From Planctomycetia bacterium (GTDB taxonomy: Bacteria > Planctomycetota > Planctomycetia > Pirellulales > Thermoguttaceae): a stretch of 64,000 nt of DNA. Position 1 is the first letter of the stretch, and each line of letters starts with the position of its first letter. A program made the position numbers and the translations under genes. Positions 34,561 through 43,256 of the stretch are shown here, piece after piece. Under the pieces are notes generated by a model that worked only from the letters and a program-made list of their open reading frames with translations, ran no database searches and was not told where the DNA came from. The stretch lies in NCBI GenBank assembly GCA_030527205.1, contig JAUNBG010000002.1:109649-173648 (forward strand), in the 5' to 3' direction.

Positions 34561-35217
34561 TCAGACAACAAGGGGAAATATCTTCGTTGAGAGTTGGGCA
34601 ACGGTCGGATCATGAGTTGCGAGAACAAAAATCATTTTTTCAGTTTGAGTCAACTCAAAAAGCAATTGAGCAATCGAATCGGCATTGCTTCGGTCCAAAC
34701 TTCCAGTTGGTTCGTCGGCCAATAAAAGCTTTGGATTTCGAAAAATCGAACGGGCAATTGAAACTCGTTGACATTCGCCGCCAGAAAGTTCTCCGGGACG
34801 ATGATGAAACCGATCTTTCAAACCAACTCGCTCCAATAACAATTCTGCTCGTTCCTGATCTTGTTTCGTTATTCGACGTTCCGCAAGAAGAGAAACCAGA
34901 ACATTTTCAAGAGCGGAACATTGCGGCAAAAGAAAATGATCCTGAAAAATAATTCCCAAATGTTTTCGACGAAAAAATATTGTTTCGGATGAAGAGAGCG
35001 AAGTTATATTGATTTCGTCAAGCAGGACCGTTCCTTTTGAGGGCGGTTCCAATGTTCCCAGAATGGACAAAAGCGTACTTTTTCCTGATCCGCTTGGACC
35101 AACAATGGCCAAACTTTCCGACGAGTCAAGTTGAAAAGAACATTGCCGCAAAGCCTGGATCGTTCCGCAAGGCGTTGAATACTCTTTTTCTATATGATCA
35201 ACAACAAGTTGCGACAT
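34561..35217 (-). CDS. LolD/MacB-type ABC transporter ATP-binding protein
   Basis: 218-residue ATPase of the MacB/LolD/FtsE class, which powers lipoprotein release or other mechanotransmission ABC systems with four-helix permeases. Walker A GPSGSGKST, Q-loop in IIFQDHFLLPQCSALENV, signature LSGGECQRVSIAR, Walker B LLLADEPTGSLD, and the H-loop in ATHD. ATG 35217 is the natural family start (SQLVVDHIEKEYSTP); the frame runs further to a TTG at 35256 but that lies in the operator region. No permease gene is next to it in this window, so its membrane partner is encoded elsewhere. Promoter and palindromic operator directly upstream. Confidence 0.9.
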   Translation of the reverse strand: MSQLVVDHIEKEYSTPCGTIQALRQCSFQLDSSESLAIVGPSGSGKSTLLSILGTLEPPSKGTVLLDEINITSLSSSETIFFRRKHLGIIFQDHFLLPQCSALENVLVSLLAERRITKQDQERAELLLERVGLKDRFHHRPGELSGGECQRVSIARSIFRNPKLLLADEPTGSLDRSNADSIAQLLFELTQTEKMIFVLATHDPTVAQLSTKIFPLVV

Positions 35218-35235
35218 CAATTTTGCAATTCCCCA

Positions 35236-35297
35236 AAAGAGACAATATAATGACAATATAATATTGTCAACTATTGATAATATTATATTGTCTCTTT
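35236..35297 (-). promoter_or_regulatory. Promoter embedded in nested GACAATATAAT palindromes
   Basis: Three perfect copies of GACAATATAAT: 35241-35251 and 35252-35262 on plus, and 35282-35292 on minus. They form a 16-bp outer inverted repeat (AAAGAGACAATATAAT at 35236-35251 with its complement at 35282-35297) around a 19-bp inner palindrome (TGACAATAT-A-ATATTGTCA, 35251-35269). On the minus strand TTGACA (35265-35270) and TATATT (35244-35249) are spaced 15 bases, so the palindromes cover the promoter of the ABC ATPase gene. This is what a repressor operator looks like. Confidence 0.65.
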
Positions 35298-35454
35298 AAT
35301 TAATTTTCGCTTACGAACAACCCCAAAAGACAAACGATAGAAACAACAGGAGACAATTTTAAAAAATAATTCTCAAACAAAAATAACTTCAAAAAGTTTT
35401 ATTTGAAAAACAGGGAAAAGAGAAAAATGGAGTCGTTTATTCTTCATTAATGAT

Positions 35455-35775
35455 TTATTCGTCCTCGTCTTCTTCCTCATCGTCGTCCTCAGATTCTGCT
35501 TTGGAACGTTTTTTCTTGGCAATTCGAGCCAACATAACCTCTTCAACCTGTTTCCATTCTTCGCGCGTCAAACAAGTATCAACTCGTTTGCCGCTTCGAG
35601 CAAAGAGCATAATTGTTATCGCAAAAAGAAATCCAAAAGTTGCCCAACTTATAACCCATGTTGGTTCAACTTTAGGCTCATCTGAAGCAAAAAGCGTTAT
35701 ATTGAATCCTGTTAGAAAATAAAAAGCCCAAAAAATGAGCAAAACCAAACGTCTGCCAGTTGTTTTGCGAATCAT
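35455..35775 (-). CDS. Small two-helix membrane protein with acidic tail
   Basis: 106 residues. ATG 35775 follows AAAGGGGATTAC. Two hydrophobic helices (LVLLIFWAFYFLTGFNITLF at about 10-29, and WVISWATFGFLFAITIMLFA at about 39-58), a basic/acidic cytoplasmic stretch (LTREEWKQVEEVMLARIAKKKRSK) and a C-terminal run made almost wholly of Glu and Asp (DDDEEEDEDE). No family recognised. It is oriented with, but separated by about 240 bases from, the ABC ATPase, so a link is unproven. Confidence 0.68.
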   Translation of the reverse strand: MIRKTTGRRLVLLIFWAFYFLTGFNITLFASDEPKVEPTWVISWATFGFLFAITIMLFARSGKRVDTCLTREEWKQVEEVMLARIAKKKRSKAESEDDDEEEDEDE

Positions 35776-36584
35776 GTAATCCCCTTTAAACTCAAGCCAA
35801 TTGAAAATGTTGTTCCGTATTCGTAAGCTTGACAATGACGAGCGAAGACAAAAGTCGAAGTCAGACGCTCGTCCATACCGGTTTCCGTATATATCAAAAC
35901 ATATCAAATTACGAATCTTTTTATAAAGGATTCATTTAAAAAATCTCCTTAAATTATTATAAAAATCCCCGTCTATTTTTCAAGACAACTTCAACTATAT
36001 TGTTTGGATTTTCTCTTCTTTCTTTAAAAATGATGAGAAAAACTTATTTGTCCCCAAACAAAAACGGGCAACAAATTTTGTTCTTTCGTAATTCGTCAAC
36101 TCGTTGACGGGATTTGCGATCTCAACGATTCTGACTTTTCAACTTTTTGATCACAAAATAGAAAAAACACAGAAAGTTTAACGACATCAAAAAAATAATT
36201 TTCACAAATGTCTGTAAAATCAACAGAATTAAATAATACATCACGAACAACATAACCGATAGGTTTATCAAAATCAGTATATTTTACTATTCGGGAATAT
36301 TTTAGGAGAATGTTTGTCGGTTTTTCGTTTTTGCTTATTCATATTCGATTCAACTTCCGCGAAAATCCCCAATTCCAATCAACCATTATTCATTTGACAA
36401 TTGCCTCGTTTTTTGAGTTTATACTCAAGCCTTTGAAAATCCTTAATCGTTGAGAACGTCAACTTCTGCAGCGGCAACGGATTTCTGAGGGCGAAAATAT
36501 TGCCCAACCCGCTTCAGTATATTCTTAACCAAAAAACTTTTGAGCTTCATCCATAATAAATATTCCCATAATGTTCATTAATTT
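35776..36584. other. Non-coding gap with family C repeat C5
   Basis: 809 bases, AT-rich, with no supportable gene. The only clear structure is the C element at 36420-36521. The rest is A/T-rich with no matched promoter pair that I would defend. Confidence 0.5.
36420..36521. repeat. Family C dispersed repeat (copy C5)
   Basis: Best example of both ends: TATACTCAAGCC at the left and GCTTCAGTATA at the right, 102 bp. Inner TTGAAAATCCTTAATCGTTGAG and GGGCGAAAATATTGCCC. It lies about 60 bases before the TolC-like gene. Confidence 0.7.
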
Positions 36585-39413
36585 ATGACAAGAGAATCAA
36601 AAATGAAAAGAGAGCACAAATCATTAATGACCGTTGTTCTCAGCCGGGGATGGCCAAAAATGAAGAAAGAGACTCAAAAGAATCTCATAATAAAAACAAA
36701 AAGAATACTCATGAACTTCCATTGTCGATTTTTTGTCATTTTGTTTTTACTTTTTGCTGCTATTGAAATATTGACCATTCAAACAGGCTGTACTCGAAAG
36801 AAATATCGAGAAAGCGCGGATAAAGACGTTTATGGCTTATTAAATACAGTCAACCAGCAAGATCCTCTTTGGAAAATGCAGGGGTTTACGCTTCAAGAAA
36901 ACAGCAATTCTCGTTACGCGAATCGCTATAATCCAGACGCTCAACCGATGCCGCAGGACGACAAAACGTCGCATCGTTTGATGCAAATCGTTGATGGCAA
37001 AAAAGGAAGCCAAAAATGGTATAAAAACGGAAGCATAACGTCCGTTGAAAACGAACTCTGGCGAAATACGCTTCCTTATGACGAAAATGGGAATGTCGTT
37101 ATAACGCAGGATACGGCGTTTGATTTGGCTTTGATGCATTCGCCGAATTATCGAACAGCAATGGAAAATATTTATGAAGCGGCTTTGAGTGTTTCTGAAC
37201 AACGTTTCGTTTTTGATGTTCAATTTTATGGAAACGACTCTCTGTTTTATAACAATAATGGCGGTTTTCGTGACGATTCAACCTCTTCGCTGAGCAATTC
37301 CTTTCAAACAGGGGCGAATAAAAAACTGGCAACCGGAGCGGATATTGTTGTTGGACTGGCCAATTCGCTTGTTTGGACGTTTTCGCCAAGCAATGACACA
37401 TTTGTTCCAACAACGAGATTAAGTTATAGTATAACGCAACCTTTTTTACGCGGAGCAGGTCGAGCTATTGTTTTAGAAAATCTGACGCAGAGCGAACGAC
37501 GTCTTCTGGCAAATGTTCGTCAGTTGGCTTTTTATCAACAAGGTTTTTATTTAGGAGTCTTGACAGGAAGTTCGCCAGTTTCGGCGCCAAGCGGCGGAAT
37601 GCCAGGAACCGGAGTCAATTCGCCGTCTCTGGGCGGTTTTTATGGACTATTGGCAACTCAAGTCGAAATCAATAATCAACGCTCAAACGTTGCTTCTCTT
37701 CAAACGAACCTTCGTCGTTATGAAGAATATTTTCTCGCCGGACGTCTTTCGCGAAGCGAACAGGTTGAACGAGTTCGAGAAAGTTTCCTGAGCGGTCAAA
37801 GTTCTTTGTTGAGCAGCATGAATAATTATCAGAGCAGCGTCGAAAATTATCTCATTTCGTTGGGACTTCCGCCGGATATTGATAATGTTATCATTTATTC
37901 TCCATTGTTGGATCAGTTTCAATTAATGCCAGCCATTTTGGAAAAACTTTATGAAGAAGTTAATGTTCAAATCTCGATTCTTCGAGGCAGCTCAATCAAT
38001 CCAGACGATGAACCAGCGGTTCGAATAACGGACGATATGAAAACGGTTTTGGCTGATTTCAAAAGACGAACCGAAGAAGGACAAAAAGAAACGCTCAATG
38101 AAATGCAAAGGCTGAAGCAGATGATTCCAGAACGGAAAAAAATCTTCAATCGCCTTTATGAACGCCTTGAATCGGAAAAAACCAATGTTGATCGCTCATT
38201 CTGCAATTTGGAAACAGGCGAATTCGATCGAACGATCGAACGCATTGAAACAGATTATCATGGCGGAATAATCAATCACGAAATTGATGGCTATTATACT
38301 TCGGAACAGATTACCGGCGTTGAAAAGTCCTTAAAAGATATTTATCGATTGATCGAATTGACTCTGTTGAGTTATGATAAAGCAACATTGTCCAAAATGA
38401 TCGTTGAAACTCGAGAAACGCCTGATCTTTCGCCGTTTCCTCAAGAAGTAATTAATTTGGTTTACGATTTGCAATTGGATGACTTTTTTGCCTCGGAAAG
38501 GAATATAACGAGTAAAGATGATAAAAAATTGACAGCAACCAGTTTGGAAGGAATTTGGGAAATCTGGTTCACAACTTGCTTGACCAAATTGGCCAATGAA
38601 TTGATGTCGCTTCAGTTGATCCAGGCAAGAGTTCGTTTGCAATCTATTTTCCTTCCCATTATCGATGTTAACTCTGATCAGGCTTTCCGTGTCGCGTCTG
38701 AATATCGTCTCGATTGGATGAACGCAAGAGCTAATCTTGTTGACCAATGGCGAAACATTGAAATTGTTGCCGATAATCTAAAGGGGGTTTTGGATTTAAA
38801 TGTCAGAGGAGATATTGCCAATGAAGGTTCAAATATGTTAAACTTCAGCGCGAAAGAATCGAGTTTCAGCGCCGGTTTGGAATTTGATACGCCCCTTTCC
38901 AATCTGTCGGAACGAAATGCTTATCGACGAGCGCTTATTTCCTATGATCAAGCCCGACGTTCCTATTATGCTTATGTTGACAATGTTAATCGACAAATTC
39001 GCTCAACGATTCGCCTGTTGGAATTGAATCAAATGGACTTTGAACTTCAACGCATTCGAGTCGAATCTTCGATTAAAAACGTTCATCAATGTCAATTGGC
39101 TTTAGAAGAACCGGCCCAATCATCCAATATTGGTTCAGTAAGCGATACAGCCGCTCAAAACCTTGTTGATGCCTTAACATCGTTATTGCAATCTCAAAAC
39201 AGTTTTATGCAAGTTTGGCTGAATTATCAAATTCAACGAATGGGACTCTTATTGGAATTGGGACTTTTTGAAATTGATGAAACCGGTCGTTGGATTGATC
39301 CCGGCGATATTGATACAGCCTTTTTGGATACAAGAATTCGAGGCGTTGAAGAATCTCAAGATGAGCTGTCCGGTCTCAATGATTTGCCAGAAGCAGAAGA
39401 ATTGCGTAATTAA
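36585..39413 (+). CDS. TolC-family outer-membrane efflux factor, lipoprotein-like
   Basis: 942-residue outer-membrane-factor homologue. The N-terminus has a hydrophobic segment followed by TGC (Cys69) and RKKYRESADKDVYGLL, a start I associate with planctomycete TolC lipoproteins; the -3 residue is Gln, so the lipobox is poor. Of several Met codons, 36711 would give a normal 27-residue signal; 36585 is the longest choice. Two long helical, TolC-like repeats follow: TQDTAFDLALMHSPNYRTAMENIYEAAL, LTQSERRLLANVRQLAFYQQGFYLGVL, then RVRESFLSGQSSLLSSMNNYQSSVENYLISLGLP, and in the second half FDTPLSNLSERNAYRRALISYDQARR. A helical insert (about 440-600) lengthens it. No adjacent pump or periplasmic adaptor. 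Confidence 0.83.
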   Translation: MTRESKMKREHKSLMTVVLSRGWPKMKKETQKNLIIKTKRILMNFHCRFFVILFLLFAAIEILTIQTGCTRKKYRESADKDVYGLLNTVNQQDPLWKMQGFTLQENSNSRYANRYNPDAQPMPQDDKTSHRLMQIVDGKKGSQKWYKNGSITSVENELWRNTLPYDENGNVVITQDTAFDLALMHSPNYRTAMENIYEAALSVSEQRFVFDVQFYGNDSLFYNNNGGFRDDSTSSLSNSFQTGANKKLATGADIVVGLANSLVWTFSPSNDTFVPTTRLSYSITQPFLRGAGRAIVLENLTQSERRLLANVRQLAFYQQGFYLGVLTGSSPVSAPSGGMPGTGVNSPSLGGFYGLLATQVEINNQRSNVASLQTNLRRYEEYFLAGRLSRSEQVERVRESFLSGQSSLLSSMNNYQSSVENYLISLGLPPDIDNVIIYSPLLDQFQLMPAILEKLYEEVNVQISILRGSSINPDDEPAVRITDDMKTVLADFKRRTEEGQKETLNEMQRLKQMIPERKKIFNRLYERLESEKTNVDRSFCNLETGEFDRTIERIETDYHGGIINHEIDGYYTSEQITGVEKSLKDIYRLIELTLLSYDKATLSKMIVETRETPDLSPFPQEVINLVYDLQLDDFFASERNITSKDDKKLTATSLEGIWEIWFTTCLTKLANELMSLQLIQARVRLQSIFLPIIDVNSDQAFRVASEYRLDWMNARANLVDQWRNIEIVADNLKGVLDLNVRGDIANEGSNMLNFSAKESSFSAGLEFDTPLSNLSERNAYRRALISYDQARRSYYAYVDNVNRQIRSTIRLLELNQMDFELQRIRVESSIKNVHQCQLALEEPAQSSNIGSVSDTAAQNLVDALTSLLQSQNSFMQVWLNYQIQRMGLLLELGLFEIDETGRWIDPGDIDTAFLDTRIRGVEESQDELSGLNDLPEAEELRN

Positions 39414-39484
39414 GTCTTAATGCGAAGAATTAACAGAACCGATCATTAGAGATTAGTAGTCTAAACACAAGCTGATAAATTAGT

Positions 39485-39590
39485 GTTTTGTGAATGTTAT
39501 AAATAGACGACGGTTGATTTTTCCAAAGAGTCGGGTCGACTCTTTAAATTCGATGCGGGCAAGACGTCCGCGTTCCTGTAAAATCAAGAG
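39485..39590. repeat. Family B dispersed repeat (copy B3)
   Basis: Shares GTTTTGTGAATGTTATAAAT and the AGACG that follows with B1 and B2, then TTTTTCCAAAGAGTCG as in B1 (one base changed). The right end is missing. Confidence 0.7.
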
Positions 39591-39639
39591 TCAAAACAAA
39601 AATTCAGAAACGACTCAACCAATCGTTAAAAAGTGGGGG

Positions 39640-39667
39640 TTGTCCATTTGATAAAGAAGAGTATAAT
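39640..39667 (+). promoter_or_regulatory. Promoter for the fatty-acid cluster
   Basis: TTGTCC (39640-39645), 16 bases, TATAAT (39662-39667). Start near 39674, about 115 bases before ATG 39790. Confidence 0.5.
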
Positions 39668-39789
39668 GTTAAAATTCGATGGAATTGTTTTTGTCGGTTA
39701 TTTGCCGGACATTTTTCCTTAAGTATAAGGATTAAAAAACATTATTTGATAATCCCGATATTTTTAGACAAATTCAAGAAACTGATCTT

Positions 39790-40275
39790 ATGTATTTTTC
39801 GCTCATTGATAAAATTGTTCAATTAGAACCGAATAAAACTATTATTGCAACAAAATCTCTGACAATGGCAGAAGAATATCTTCGAGATCATTTTCCGCTG
39901 TTTCCGGTTATGCCGGGCGTTCTTATGCTTGAAGCAATGACTCAAGCTTCCGCCTGGCTCATCCGCGTAAGTCAACATTTTGCTCAGAGTACCGTTTTGC
40001 TCAAAGAAGCTAAAAATGTTAAATTTGGGCAGTTTTTACAACCTGGTCAAACTTTAACAGTTACAGCAACGATCCTGTCTCAGTCAGAAAACGAAACGGT
40101 TCTCAAAACAGAAGGAACCATTGACGGTCAAAGTCGCATTCGCGCTCAATTAACATTGAGTCATTACAATTTGGCAACGGCCAATCCCAACCAGGCGATT
40201 TTCGATGTTAAATTGATAGAAAAACTAAAAAGCGAACTTTCGCTTCTTTGGCTTGATAATCCTCAATGGGAATAA
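39790..40275 (+). CDS. FabZ-like 3-hydroxyacyl-ACP dehydratase, copy 1
   Basis: 161-residue hot-dog-fold dehydratase that removes water from 3-hydroxyacyl-ACP. The catalytic His34 lies in LRDHFPLFPVMPGVLMLEAM and the catalytic Glu48 in the central helix, as in FabZ (FabA has Asp). Later strands VKFGQFLQPGQTLTV follow the family. First gene of a four-gene set with the long ACP, a second dehydratase and FabF. It differs enough from the second copy (41% or so by eye near the active site, less elsewhere) to suggest separate chain-length or substrate roles (inference). No strong ribosome site. Confidence 0.9.
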   Translation: MYFSLIDKIVQLEPNKTIIATKSLTMAEEYLRDHFPLFPVMPGVLMLEAMTQASAWLIRVSQHFAQSTVLLKEAKNVKFGQFLQPGQTLTVTATILSQSENETVLKTEGTIDGQSRIRAQLTLSHYNLATANPNQAIFDVKLIEKLKSELSLLWLDNPQWE

Positions 40276-40410
40276 ATGGTTCTAAAAGAAAAAGAGTTCA
40301 GAATTTTACGCGAATCAATATAAACTCAGAGTTGATCAATTCATCGATTCAGTTCGACGTTTTGGGATATTTCCATTTCACATAATATCATTTTAAGGGT
40401 TGATTTTTCA

Positions 40411-40797
40411 ATGGCGACAAAAGAAGAAATTTTGGCAGGCGTTACAAATGTTTTGGTCGATGCTTTGGCAGTTGATGAAGAAGAAGTTAAACCGGAAGCA
40501 ACGCTTGTTGACGATCTTGGCGCAGAATCCATTGATCTGCTGGATATTGTTTTTAATCTCGAAAAAACGTTTGATATCAAAATTGATCGAGGCGAATTGA
40601 TTCCAGAAGATTTGCTTAACAACACAGATTTCGTTCAAGAGGGAAAACTGACCGATGCAGGGCTTAATGAACTGCGACGTCGCATTCCTTTTGCTGACTT
40701 GGAAACCTTTGCCAAAAATCCAATGGTTCAAAACATTACAAAAGTTTTAACTGTCAACGATATGTGCCATATTGTCGAATCCAAGTTGAACGGTTGA
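40411..40797 (+). CDS. Extended acyl carrier protein
   Basis: 128-residue acyl carrier protein; the usual length is 75-85. The phosphopantetheine Ser40 is in LVDDLGAESIDLLDIVFNLEK split around ESIDLL, with the typical acidic helix I (EEILAGVTNVLVDALAVDEEEV) and helix II. After FDIKIDRGELIP comes an insert of about 45 residues (LLNNTDFVQEGKLTDAGLNELRRRIP ... FAKNPMV) before the last helix NDMCHIVESKL. ACPs with this insert occur in specialised fatty-acid sets, not in housekeeping synthesis (family knowledge). It sits between two dehydratase genes; 613 bases separate its start from the first gene and 200 from the next. Confidence 0.88.
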   Translation: MATKEEILAGVTNVLVDALAVDEEEVKPEATLVDDLGAESIDLLDIVFNLEKTFDIKIDRGELIPEDLLNNTDFVQEGKLTDAGLNELRRRIPFADLETFAKNPMVQNITKVLTVNDMCHIVESKLNG

Positions 40798-40889
40798 TTC
40801 TTTCTTTTGTTTGCTTTGTTCTTCTGCTTGACTTATTCGCGATGAAACGGGAAAAAACCTTTTTCCTTCGGCAAAAAAGTTGCCGTTGT

Positions 40890-40985
40890 TGGATCAACGA
40901 CATCGACTCATTGGTTTCAATGACTTGCCCGTCATTGCCGACTTGCGAACTTAAAGGTCAGGGATTTTCAACAGGCTTGAGTATA
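40890..40985. repeat. Family C repeat (copy C6) with promoter-like end
   Basis: Right end ATTTTCAACAGGCTTGAGTATA at 40964-40985, 14 bases before ATG 40999; the left limit is uncertain. The final bases give TATAAT at 40982-40987, so the end could act as a -10 element, but too near the ATG for a normal leader. Confidence 0.55.
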
Positions 40986-40998
40986 ATGAGGTTACAAG

Positions 40999-41508
40999 AT
41001 GAATTGGTATTGGATTGATCGTTTTACGGTTTTCGAAAGCGGAAAAAGAGCGCAAGCCATTAAAACAGTTTCGCGGTCCGAAGATCATTTACGAGATCAT
41101 TTTCCTTTTCATCCCGTTATGCCGGTTTCTCTAATCATTGAAGGTTTGGCGCAAACCGGCGGACTTTTGATTCATGAATCTCATGATTTTAAAAAAAAGG
41201 TCGTTTTGGGAAAAATTCCTCATATCCAATTTTATACAACAGAATTCGTTCCGGGCGATTCATTGATTTATAATGCGGAAATCGATTACATTCGGGATGA
41301 AGGTTCGATGGCAACCGTCAACGTTCATCGAAATAACGAATTAATCGCAGAAGGCGTTTTGGTTTTCGCTCATTTAGGCGCTGATTTTCTCGGAAAATCT
41401 CTTTTTGCTGAAGGAGATTTGGAAGATCTCGTTCGCGCTTACGGAATGTATGATATCGGAATCAAACAAGATGGGACACGAATTCTCGATCCTTCTTTAA
41501 AATCCTGA
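40999..41508 (+). CDS. FabZ/FabA-like 3-hydroxyacyl-ACP dehydratase, copy 2
   Basis: 169-residue hot-dog-fold protein, with the active-site block RDHFPFHPVMPVSLIIEGLAQT giving His34 and Glu48 at the same positions as in copy 1. The usual Gly-Val-Leu before the Glu is Val-Ser-Leu. Further family features: IPHIQFYTTEFVPGDSLIYNAE. The C-terminus is longer with an acidic end (DLEDLVRAYGMYDIG). Placed between ACP and FabF, so it should act on the same acyl chains. Confidence 0.87.
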   Translation: MNWYWIDRFTVFESGKRAQAIKTVSRSEDHLRDHFPFHPVMPVSLIIEGLAQTGGLLIHESHDFKKKVVLGKIPHIQFYTTEFVPGDSLIYNAEIDYIRDEGSMATVNVHRNNELIAEGVLVFAHLGADFLGKSLFAEGDLEDLVRAYGMYDIGIKQDGTRILDPSLKS

Positions 41509-41850
41509 TTTTTATTGGAAAGCCGATATGGTCAACAGACTTTGTCATTTTGCAATTCATCCGTTGTTGCCTGGTTTGCTGACATTAAGATCAAGGATTT
41601 TTAACAGGTTTGAGTCGAGAACATTTTATTTATCTCGGAAAAGATTTCATTTTTCATAAAATGCGAAATAATCCATAAAATAACCGACGATATATTCCCA
41701 AAATGACGTTATTTTAAATTGTTCATTGAATTGATTTGCGGTTTGAATTTTTAATTCTTAATCTTTCATATCTTGAATCAATCGACTTTGTTTTATTGAC
41801 TGGCGTTCCCTTATTTGTTTTTTTGAAATCATATTGAAGGTTTTGTTTAT
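41509..41850. other. Gap with family C copy C7
   Basis: 342 bases. A C element spans about 41512-41616 in reverse sense (AAAGCCGATATGGTCAACAG ... GGATTTTTAACAGGTTTGAG). The remainder is AT-rich with no gene. Confidence 0.55.
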
Positions 41851-43137
41851 ATGAATCGACGAATTGTGATCACAGGCATTGGTTTGGTAACGCCATTGGG
41901 GTATGAGGTTGAAACAGTTTGGAAGCGACTTCTCAATGGCGAATCAGGCGTTGGCCCAATTACGCTTTTCGACGCCTCCAATTTTCCGACCAAAATAGCT
42001 GCGGAAGTTAAAAATTGGGATATTTCAGAAATCGGCGAGAATTTAGATGATTGGAAAAATCAGGATCGGCATACTTGTTTTGCGGTTGGAGCCGGACATA
42101 AAGCAATGAAAGATTCTGGACTTCTTGAAGCGGATTTTGATCGAACTCGATTTGGCGTTTATACAGGCGCTGGAGAAGGCAAGCAAAACTTTGACGATTT
42201 TGCTGCGATGATGCTGGCCGCCATGAACGATGACGGTTCTTTCGATGAAGGAAAATTCATTCAAAAAGGGCTCGAAATTCTTCATCCGATTCGAGAAATC
42301 GAACAGGAACCCAATATGCCAGCCGCTCATCTTGCCGCTCAATTTCAGGCGCAAGGTCCTAATGTAAACTGTTTAACAGCCTGTGCCGCAAGCGCGCAAG
42401 CAATCGGAGAAGCCGCTGAAATGATTCGTCGAAATGAAGTCGATGTTATGATTGCCGGCGGCGCTCATTCGATGATTCATCCTTTTGGCGTTACAGGATT
42501 CAATCTTTTAACCGCCTTGAGTACAAATAATGAAGAGCCGCAAAAAGCTTCTCGTCCGTTCGATAAAAATCGGGACGGTTTTATTCTCGGCGAAGGCGCG
42601 GCAATGCTCATTCTTGAGGAAATGAATCACGCATTAAATCGCAAAGCGAAAATATATGGCGAATTGGTCGGTTATGGGTCAACGTCCGATGCGTATCGGA
42701 TTACGGATATTCATCCGGAAGGCCGAGGCGCCATTAGTTGCATGAAAATGGCTTTAGCCAGCGCTCAGCTTCAACCGGAAGATATTGATTACATTAACGC
42801 GCATGGAACGAGTACAGGCGTCAATGATCGCGTTGAAACGTTGGCCATTCGAGAAACGTTTGGCGAATATGCCGATAAAATTCCTGTTTCGAGCACCAAA
42901 AGCATGACAGGTCATTTAATTGCCGCAGCTGGGGCCAGCGAACTGGCTTATAGTCTTTTGGCCATTCGCGACAATATTCTTCCTCCGACAATCAATTATG
43001 AAACGCCTGATCCAGTTTGCGATCTGGATTATATTCCCAACAAAGCTCGACAAATAAAATGCGATATTGTTTTAAGCAATAGTTTCGGGTTTGGCGGTCA
43101 GGACGTTTCTCTGATTGTTAAACGTTTTGTCCTTTAA
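41851..43137 (+). CDS. fabF: Beta-ketoacyl-ACP synthase II
   Basis: 428-residue condensing enzyme extending acyl-ACP with malonyl-ACP. The triad is complete: Cys178 in CLTACAAS, His318 in NAHGTST, His355 in KSMTGHL, with Lys350. Also RPFDKNRDGFILGEGA and SNSFGFGGQDVSL. The stretch RIVITGIGLVTPLG opens the protein. It is the last gene of the cluster and the natural active partner for the inactive homologue at 7874-9235, though they are 32 kb apart. A terminator follows. Confidence 0.94.
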   Translation: MNRRIVITGIGLVTPLGYEVETVWKRLLNGESGVGPITLFDASNFPTKIAAEVKNWDISEIGENLDDWKNQDRHTCFAVGAGHKAMKDSGLLEADFDRTRFGVYTGAGEGKQNFDDFAAMMLAAMNDDGSFDEGKFIQKGLEILHPIREIEQEPNMPAAHLAAQFQAQGPNVNCLTACAASAQAIGEAAEMIRRNEVDVMIAGGAHSMIHPFGVTGFNLLTALSTNNEEPQKASRPFDKNRDGFILGEGAAMLILEEMNHALNRKAKIYGELVGYGSTSDAYRITDIHPEGRGAISCMKMALASAQLQPEDIDYINAHGTSTGVNDRVETLAIRETFGEYADKIPVSSTKSMTGHLIAAAGASELAYSLLAIRDNILPPTINYETPDPVCDLDYIPNKARQIKCDIVLSNSFGFGGQDVSLIVKRFVL

Positions 43138-43148
43138 ATTCAATTCAG

Positions 43149-43178
43149 ATCGGTCTAATATTTTTGAGGCCGATTTTT
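43149..43178 (+). terminator. Intrinsic terminator after fabF
   Basis: ATCGGTCT (43149-43156) pairs with AGGCCGAT (43167-43174) with one G-T wobble, ten-base loop, then a T-run (43174-43178). Confidence 0.65.
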
Positions 43179-43256
43179 GGTTTTGGCGCATTTTTTGCGG
43201 TTATTTGTTTTCTTGGGAACAATCTTTATCTGACTCTTTGCCTTAAAGGAGAATTG

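Larger units (their letters stand above)
39414..39789. other. Gap with family B copy B3 and the fatty-acid cluster promoter
   Basis: 376 bases. B3 spans 39485 to about 39590 (TGTTTTGTGAATGTTATAAA ... GCGGGCAAGACGTCCGCGTTCC) and is shorter than B1. A promoter at 39640-39667 follows. Nothing else recognised. Confidence 0.6.

Noticed and set aside
40869..40885. Hairpin CGGCAA-AAAAG-TTGCCG after the ACP gene as a terminator
   Set aside because: Stem is only 6 bp and no T-run follows; it may be part of the worn repeat.
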